Source: Brevibacillus brevis
GTDB lineage: Bacteria; Bacillota; Bacilli; Brevibacillales; Brevibacillaceae
Assembly (NCBI RefSeq): GCF_031583145.1
Contig: NZ_CP134050.1
Coordinates: forward strand, 3,423,501-3,487,500
Direction of reading: 5' to 3'
DNA length: 64,000 nt
Part shown: positions 58,834 to 64,000 of the stretch, piece after piece
How the letters are laid out: each line of letters starts with the position of its first letter
How positions within the stretch are numbered: the first letter of the stretch is position 1
Notes under the pieces: model-generated
What the model was told of the DNA's origin: nothing
Seen by the model: only the letters and a program-made list of their open reading frames with translations
The model's database searches: none
Made by a program: the position numbers and the translations under genes

Positions 58834-61215
58834 TCAAGAAATATTGCTTTCAATGGAAGGTCTGGGAATTCGCACTTCTCGCGGTTTGCTTCCTTCATAC
58901 GGGCCCACGACTCCCTGAGCCTCCATCATGTCGATCAGTCTCGCTGCCCTCGTGTACCCTACCCGCAAGCGACGCTGCAAGAGGGAAGCGGACGCGGTCT
59001 GGGCCTCGGAGACGATCTGGACAGCCTGTTCATACAGCTCGTCATCGACGACCGGTTGCTGTTCGTCCTGCACGTCACCCGGAATCATCTCTTCGTTGTA
59101 GCGGGCTTCCTGCTGTTCTTTCACGAAGCGGACCACTTCTTCCACTTCCTTGTCGGAGACGAAAGCCCCCTGGACACGGATCGGCTTGGATGCGCCCATC
59201 GGCAGCGACAGCATGTCCCCTCTCCCCAGCAGCTTTTCCGCGCCCCCCATGTCCAGAATCGTGCGAGAATCCGCCATGGAAGAAACGCCGAATGCGATGC
59301 GGGAAGGAATGTTTGCTTTGATCACGCCGGTGATGACATCGACAGAAGGGCGCTGCGTCGCGATGATCAAATGGATCCCGGATGCCCGGGCCATCTGCGC
59401 GAGACGGCAAATCGCATCCTCGACCTCGCCCGGCGCCACCATCATCAAATCAGCCAGCTCATCCACGATGACGACGATGTAAGGCAAAGGCGGTCCTTCG
59501 ACCTGGGCGTTGTACATCTCAATATTGCGGCTTCCTGTCTTCGCGAACAGATTGTACCTGCGCTCCATTTCCGCCACGACCTTTTTCAAGGCGACGGAAG
59601 CGCGCCGCGGATCAGTTACCACCGGCGCCAGCAAGTGCGGGATTCCATTGTAAACGTTCAGCTCCACCATCTTCGGGTCCACCATCATGAGCTTCACTTC
59701 GTCCGGCCTCGCCTTGAACAGGATACTCATGATCAGGCCGTTGATGCAGACCGATTTTCCGCTGCCTGTCGCTCCTGCCACCAGAAGATGGGGCATTTTC
59801 GTCAAATCCGCCACGATCGGTTCACCGGAAATGTCTCGGCCAAGTGCGACGGTCAGCTTGCCGGGTGCATCCTGGTATTGAGGTGACTCCAATACCTCGC
59901 GCAAAGAGACGACCGCGACCTCCGAATTTGGCACCTCGATTCCGATTGCCGATTTGCCGGGAATCGGTGCTTCGATGCGGATGTCTTTGGCTGCGAGCGC
60001 CAAGGCCAGGTCGTCCGTCAGACTGACGATCCTGCTGACCTTCACCCCGGTGGCGGGCTGGACTTCATAGCGGGTTACTGCAGGTCCGCGATGCACTTCT
60101 GACACTGTCGCGTTGACCCCAAAGCTCTTTAACGTCTGGACGAGCTTATTTGCGTTGGAGGTGTGATCCACGTCTTTCCCCGCGCCGGTCGAACGGGGAC
60201 GGGACAGCATGTGCAGGCTCGGCAGCTCGTACGGCGCCGCCGGCAGGGCCTCATCCGTCTCAATCGTTCCGAAAATCTCTTCTTCTCCTTCCAGGGAAAA
60301 CGTGATCTCCTGTCCAGCTGACTGGCTTGTGCCAACCCGATTCGTCTTCATCGGTGCCGCTTCTTCCTCTTCCATCGCAATTCGGTCTGTAAAATCGCGG
60401 ATGACGGGAGCGATTGTCGGTTCCTGCACGGGTTCCGCTGCGAGAGCATCTTGTCCAACGCCACCGCTATATCCGTCGTCGTGAATGATGGGCACGACCA
60501 CTGCCGCGTCAGCTTCGGCAGCCTGCTTCGCTTTGCGCGCTTCTCTGGCTTCCTTTGCTTCCTGCTTGCGTTTGTCGCTCTCCTCCTGCAAAAGTTGGAC
60601 GGAATCCTTTACCGTTTCCTTCGCCCTACCGTACACATGGGCAGCCTTATCCCGCAGGAACATCAGAATGTTCACATAGGAAAGATTGAACAGGAACATG
60701 ATTCCGACAAGGAACAAGAAGACAATCATGATCCCGGTACCGATGGTTCCCACCAGACCGTTGCAAATCGCGAACACAATGGCTCCGAGCATGCCCCCGC
60801 CGACTCCGGTCGTCGAAACTTTTTGGCTGTGATCGAGCCATAGCCTGTCCCACGTCACACGAAGGATGCTTTGCTCCGCAAATTTGCCGTCAGCTGTGAC
60901 TTGCTTGTACAAAATCAGGTGATCCCATGTAAACACCGCTACAGCGATGAGTACGATACCGAGCACCCGATACGTCAGCCGGGGTGGTTTTCTCGTAAAC
61001 ATCATGTGAACCGCCATCCCGATCAGCAGCACGGGAATGACAAAGTCCCAGGAACCGGCGATGAATCGGAACAAAAAGGCCAGGATGTTTTTTCCCAGCC
61101 AGCCGCTCTCCAGAAGTCCGATCAATGATAGGACGATGATGATCAGCCCGAGCAGCTCTATTTTGACAACCGAGGCCAATGCCGCTTGGGACGATTCTCT
61201 TTTTCTTCTACTCAG
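58834..61215 (-). CDS. spoIIIE: DNA translocase SpoIIIE (FtsK family), CTG start likely
   Basis: SpoIIIE pumps the chromosome into the forespore. The 793-residue form has about four N-terminal membrane helices, a linker, and the FtsK motor with [16 protein letters not shown] and [12 protein letters not shown]-terminal gamma winged helix follows ([20 protein letters not shown]). The chosen start is CTG at 61215: AAGGAGG lies 8 nt upstream, the frame gives [12 protein letters not shown], and the length matches B. subtilis SpoIIIE. The longer ATG frame to 61389 would have to run through a terminator and overlap ylzJ. No ATG, GTG or TTG with a site is near. Confidence 0.93.
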   Translation of the reverse strand: MSRRKRESSQAALASVVKIELLGLIIIVLSLIGLLESGWLGKNILAFLFRFIAGSWDFVIPVLLIGMAVHMMFTRKPPRLTYRVLGIVLIAVAVFTWDHLILYKQVTADGKFAEQSILRVTWDRLWLDHSQKVSTTGVGGGMLGAIVFAICNGLVGTIGTGIMIVFLFLVGIMFLFNLSYVNILMFLRDKAAHVYGRAKETVKDSVQLLQEESDKRKQEAKEAREARKAKQAAEADAAVVVPIIHDDGYSGGVGQDALAAEPVQEPTIAPVIRDFTDRIAMEEEEAAPMKTNRVGTSQSAGQEITFSLEGEEEIFGTIETDEALPAAPYELPSLHMLSRPRSTGAGKDVDHTSNANKLVQTLKSFGVNATVSEVHRGPAVTRYEVQPATGVKVSRIVSLTDDLALALAAKDIRIEAPIPGKSAIGIEVPNSEVAVVSLREVLESPQYQDAPGKLTVALGRDISGEPIVADLTKMPHLLVAGATGSGKSVCINGLIMSILFKARPDEVKLMMVDPKMVELNVYNGIPHLLAPVVTDPRRASVALKKVVAEMERRYNLFAKTGSRNIEMYNAQVEGPPLPYIVVIVDELADLMMVAPGEVEDAICRLAQMARASGIHLIIATQRPSVDVITGVIKANIPSRIAFGVSSMADSRTILDMGGAEKLLGRGDMLSLPMGASKPIRVQGAFVSDKEVEEVVRFVKEQQEARYNEEMIPGDVQDEQQPVVDDELYEQAVQIVSEAQTASASLLQRRLRVGYTRAARLIDMMEAQGVVGPYEGSKPREVRIPRPSIESNIS

Positions 61216-61261
61216 ATGGCACGCCTCCTTTTGCCTGTTTTTGTTATGTACCACCAATGGT

Positions 61262-61290
61262 AAAAAGGCAGCCGTCCGCTGTTCGGCTGC
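61262..61290 (-). terminator. Intrinsic terminator between ylzJ and spoIIIE
   Basis: GCAGCCG-aacagcgga-CGGCTGC followed by CTTTTTA on the minus strand. An extended -10 element TGTTATACT lies just upstream (61314-61306), so the hairpin is either the end of tepA-ylzJ or an attenuator ahead of spoIIIE. Confidence 0.75.
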
Positions 61291-61351
61291 TGTTCGTACA
61301 CATTTAGTATAACACAGGAAAATCATAGAAATACAGGACTTCTTGCTCGTT

Positions 61352-61573
61352 TCACTCTGGCCCAAAGCGTACGATTTGGCCGGGAGCATAATGAGGATTC
61401 AAGTAGTCTTGGGGGTCTGGACTGATAAGCCGGACGATCCGTCCTTCAAATGCTCCTGTCTGCTCCAGGAGCATGGTGGCATGCCCGAGACTCACTTCCT
61501 TCAGCTCTTGTTTTACCACCGCATCCATATTGGCGAACACGGTGTCTGCCGGCATGACCGAATACAGGATCAT
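61352..61573 (-). CDS. ylzJ: YlzJ-like small protein
   Basis: The 73-residue product ([60 protein letters not shown]) matches the YlzJ family found between tepA and spoIIIE in Bacillus. Function unknown; no membrane segment. Its ATG overlaps the tepA stop codon (ATGA), so the two are translated together. Confidence 0.88.
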   Translation of the reverse strand: MILYSVMPADTVFANMDAVVKQELKEVSLGHATMLLEQTGAFEGRIVRLISPDPQDYLNPHYAPGQIVRFGPE

Positions 61574-62397
61574 TGCAGCACCTCTTCTTTGCTTGCGCGG
61601 GCTTTTTCGATCAGCTCGTTCAGTTTTCTCAATGCCTTGCCCAGCCCGCCGACCTCGTCGATCAAGCCGTACTTGACGGCATCCGCCCCGATGACGTTTG
61701 TACCGATGTCCCGCGTCAGCTCTCCGGTCCGCGTCATCAATTCGCGGAATTGCTGCTCGGATATTTTGGAATGGCGGGCGATAAAGCTGACGACACGATC
61801 CTGCATCTTGTCCAGATACTCGAACGTTTGCGGCACACTGATGACCAGACCCGTCAAGCGGATCGGATGAATGGTCATCGTAGCGGTTTCCGCGATGAAG
61901 GAGTAGGTTCCCGCAACCGCGATCGGGACGCCGATGCTGTGCCCTCCGCCCAGTACCAAGGTGACGACCGGCTTGGAGAGAGAAGAAACCATCTCCGCGA
62001 TCGCCAAGCCCGCTTCGACATCTCCGCCCACCGTATTCAGAATCACGAGTACGCCTTCGATTTTGTTATTCTGCTCGGCCGCGACCAGCTGCGGGATGAG
62101 ATGCTCGTACTTGGTCGTCTTGTTTTGCGGCGGCAATTGGATATGGCCTTCTACCTGCCCGATGATGCTCATACAATAAATATTGCTTTCCAGCTGCGGA
62201 ACGTTGGTCTGTCCTAGCTGCGTGATGGAATCCAGCAGTTTTTTCTTCGGATCTTCAGGCCCGGGCGCTTCTCCCGGCGGGGCTACATTCGGTTCTTGCT
62301 CTTGAACCGGTGTTTGCTGCGGAGAATGTTGCTTGTTCGTGGTGATACCTGCAAAAGGTGGCCGATTCAAATAATCGGTGAATTGTTGCTTCGACAT
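61570..62397 (-). CDS. tepA: ClpP-like protease TepA
   Basis: The 275-residue product has a ClpP/crotonase-like fold: [39 protein letters not shown] (nucleophilic-type Ser) and [17 protein letters not shown]. subtilis TepA is linked to protein translocation and to degrading spore small acid-soluble proteins. The first 60 residues form a Gln/Pro-rich extension ([20 protein letters not shown]). ATG at 62397 has GGGAGGATCATTC. It follows rnjB by 128 bp, with a terminator between. Confidence 0.93.
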   Translation of the reverse strand: MSKQQFTDYLNRPPFAGITTNKQHSPQQTPVQEQEPNVAPPGEAPGPEDPKKKLLDSITQLGQTNVPQLESNIYCMSIIGQVEGHIQLPPQNKTTKYEHLIPQLVAAEQNNKIEGVLVILNTVGGDVEAGLAIAEMVSSLSKPVVTLVLGGGHSIGVPIAVAGTYSFIAETATMTIHPIRLTGLVISVPQTFEYLDKMQDRVVSFIARHSKISEQQFRELMTRTGELTRDIGTNVIGADAVKYGLIDEVGGLGKALRKLNELIEKARASKEEVLQ

Positions 62398-62471
62398 GAA
62401 TGATCCTCCCTTTCTTTCCTCCGTTAGTATGGATAGGGGGAGGCAAAATCATGCACGGCTTCCAATTGACG

Positions 62472-62513
62472 AAAAAAGCCGGAATCCCGCTGAAACGAGA
62501 TTTCCGGCTTTTT
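62472..62513. terminator. Terminator of rnjB
   Basis: AAAGCCGGAA pairs with TTCCGGCTTT, flanked by T-rich DNA on both strands; it ends rnjB 13 bp after its stop codon. Confidence 0.82.
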
Positions 62514-62525
62514 GAGAGCATCGCC

Positions 62526-64000
62526 TTAGACTTCCATGATAATCGGAAGAATCATTGGGCGGCGACGTGTCTGCTCATACAGATAACGCCCCAATGCTTC
62601 CTTGACATTGTTTTTGAGCGACGACCATTCATTTACGTTTTCTTCCATGCATTTGACAAGTGTTTGGGTGACGATGCGATTGGCCTCGTCCAGCAATTCC
62701 TCGGATTCGCGAACGTAAACGAATCCGCGTGAAATGATGTCTGGTCCGGACAAAATCGTGCCGTTTTGTTTGCTGAGTGTAACAACAACTACCAGAATTC
62801 CATCTTGGGACAGTAATTTGCGGTCTCTGAGTACGATATTCCCTACATCGCCGACACCCAAACCATCAATCAGGACATTTCCTGCGTGAACCTTTGGACC
62901 ATAACGGGCCCTGCCACCGGAGAGTTCCACCGTGTCGCCGTTATCCAGCAAGAAGATGTTTTCTTCCGGTATTCCGACCTGCTGCGCCAAAAGCGAATGG
63001 GTCTTCAACATACGGTATTCACCGTGAATCGGGATGAAGAATTTCGGCTTCATCAAGTTGAGCATCAAGCGAAGTTCTTCTTGACTGCCATGACCGGATA
63101 CGTGGACGGTTCCGTTTGGTCCATGACCGCCATAGATGACTTCGGCGCCGATGCGAGATAGCTGGTCGATCGTCCGTGCCACGTATTTCTCGTTCCCTGG
63201 AATGGGAGTGGCAGCGATGATCACCGTGTCTCCTGGAAGGATGTCAATTTTCCGATGGGCGGATCGGGCCATACGAGTGAGAGCGGACATAGGCTCTCCT
63301 TGGCTTCCAGTAGACAGAATAACCACTTGTTCAGCAGGCAGCTTGTTGATTTCATCGGTTTCAACAATCAATCCGTCAGGTACGAGTAAATAGCCCAACT
63401 CTCTGCTGATGTTGATGACGTTTTGCATGCTTCTTCCAACAACCGCCAGTTTCCGGTTGAATTGTGCTGCTGCATCCAGAACTTGCTGGATACGATGAAC
63501 GTTGGATGCAAATGTGGAGACGATAATGCGGCCGCTGGATTTGCTAAACACGTCCTTGATCGCGATCCCCACGGAACGCTCGGAACCGGTAAAGCCCGGG
63601 CGCTCAGAATTGGTGCTGTCCGAGAGAAGGCACAGTACGCCACGATCCCCGATCATTGCCATTTTCGCAAGATCAGCTCTTTGGTCGTTGACCGGTGTCT
63701 GATCAAACTTGAAGTCCCCCGTGTGGACGATGTACCCTTCCGGCGTTTCCAGGCATACCCCGACACTGTCCGGGATGCTGTGGTTGACTCGGAAAAAGGT
63801 CGCTTTGATCTTGCCGAGGACAATCTCCGATTCGCTGTTGATCAAAACGCGTTTGGTATCACTTAGGATACCCGCTTCTTTCAATTTTGCATCAATCAGT
63901 CCAAGGGTGAGCTTGGTCGCATAGACAGGCACATTCAGGTGCTTCAGGACATAGCTGAGGCCACCGATATGGTCTTCGTGTCCGTGCGTGACGATGATGC
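62526..64000 (-). CDS. rnjB: Ribonuclease J (RNase J2-type position), 5' end outside window
   Basis: The visible part of about 491 residues is the C-terminal majority of a metallo-beta-lactamase/beta-CASP ribonuclease. Reading upstream of the first internal ATG at 63932, the frame continues to the right edge and shows VTHGHEDHIGGLSYV, the metal-binding signature. Other marks are VHTGDFKFDQTPVND, LLSDSTNSERPGFTGSERSV, VVILSTGSQGEPMSAL and HVSGHGSQEELRLMLNLMKP. RNase J is a 5'-3' exonuclease and endonuclease of RNA decay. The neighbourhood (tepA, ylzJ, spoIIIE) matches rnjB of B. subtilis. The start codon lies beyond 64000. Confidence 0.93.
   Translation of the reverse strand, partial: IIVTHGHEDHIGGLSYVLKHLNVPVYATKLTLGLIDAKLKEAGILSDTKRVLINSESEIVLGKIKATFFRVNHSIPDSVGVCLETPEGYIVHTGDFKFDQTPVNDQRADLAKMAMIGDRGVLCLLSDSTNSERPGFTGSERSVGIAIKDVFSKSSGRIIVSTFASNVHRIQQVLDAAAQFNRKLAVVGRSMQNVINISRELGYLLVPDGLIVETDEINKLPAEQVVILSTGSQGEPMSALTRMARSAHRKIDILPGDTVIIAATPIPGNEKYVARTIDQLSRIGAEVIYGGHGPNGTVHVSGHGSQEELRLMLNLMKPKFFIPIHGEYRMLKTHSLLAQQVGIPEENIFLLDNGDTVELSGGRARYGPKVHAGNVLIDGLGVGDVGNIVLRDRKLLSQDGILVVVVTLSKQNGTILSGPDIISRGFVYVRESEELLDEANRIVTQTLVKCMEENVNEWSSLKNNVKEALGRYLYEQTRRRPMILPIIMEV

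Noticed and set aside
61216..61389. Longer ATG-started SpoIIIE frame
   Set aside because: It runs through the terminator at 61262-61290, overlaps ylzJ and has no ribosome site; the 58 extra residues are not SpoIIIE-like.
1..64000. tRNA, rRNA, CRISPR repeats, insertion sequences or prophage genes
   Set aside because: None was seen by reading both strands; short repeats such as CTGAAAGTAA are too few for an array and no transposase or integrase frame was found.

Overview
The window is a contiguous piece of chromosome from an endospore-forming Bacillota. The gene content and order point to Brevibacillus or a close Paenibacillaceae relative. This is inferred from memory of B. subtilis gene order and family content; no database was searched. 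Evidence includes sporulation genes (spoVK, cotE, spoVS, spoIIIE, a YheC/D coat-type ATP-grasp), an SLH-domain surface protein, moderately high GC, strong AGGAGG-type ribosome binding sites and many GTG or TTG starts. Most of the window follows the conserved B. subtilis block glnA-glnR-ynbB-hflX-spoVK, hfq-miaA, mutL-mutS-cotE-ricA-miaB, spoVS-ymdB-rny, recA-cinA-pgsA, rodZ-ymfK-ymfJ-ymfI-ymfH-ymfF, spoIIIE-ylzJ-tepA-rnjB. Nearly all of it is on the minus strand. No tRNA, rRNA, CRISPR array, insertion sequence or prophage was seen.

Layout. 1-2560: the 5' part of a hydantoinase/oxoprolinase gene behind a cupin-type XRE regulator, then an accessory stretch with tiny genes, a secreted 56-residue peptide and a possible structured leader RNA ending in a terminator. 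2564-7346: glnA, glnR with two overlapping GlnR-type boxes, a YnbB-type PLP lyase and hflX. 7569-10595: a small exported-protein gene interrupted by an in-frame TAG, spoVK, a DUF4184 membrane protein and a divergent IF-3 paralogue. 10659-12536 (plus): marR and a Bcr/CflA drug exporter behind a palindromic operator. 12565-23621: hfq, miaA, a methyltransferase, mutL, mutS, an amidoligase-like gene, cotE, ricA, miaB. 23855-28049 (plus): SLH protein, octanoyl/lipoyl transferase, acyltransferase, CBS-domain protein. 28214-31895: YheC/D ATP-grasp, MnmM-like methyltransferase, MBL hydrolase and a divergent YkvI-like permease. 31996-38709: 2-oxoacid:ferredoxin oxidoreductase, dipeptidase, spoVS with a good sigma-H promoter, ymdB, rny. 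38994-45844: recX, recA (SOS box), a DEAD-box helicase inserted between recA and cinA, pgsA, rimO. 45957-53021: rodZ, ymfK, ymfJ, ymfI, two M16 proteases, a zinc-ribbon microprotein and a LysM/M23 endopeptidase. 53104-58613: a nucleoside ABC importer with its GntR regulator. 58834-64000: spoIIIE (apparently started by CTG), ylzJ, tepA and the 3' part of rnjB.

How the genes work together. The main themes are nitrogen control (GlnR-GlnA), RNA processing and modification (Hfq, RNase Y, RNase J, RicA, MiaA, MiaB, MnmM, RimO), DNA repair (MutS, MutL, RecA, RecX) and sporulation. RicA and RNase Y lie in one window, as do the paired tRNA-modification enzymes MiaA and MiaB. Points most worth following are the unassigned leader RNA near 1.5 kb, the amber-interrupted exported protein at 7.6-8.0 kb, the CTG start and adjacent terminator of spoIIIE, the mini-ORF overlapping the rny start, the IF-3 paralogue and the palindromic operators of the marR and gntR genes.
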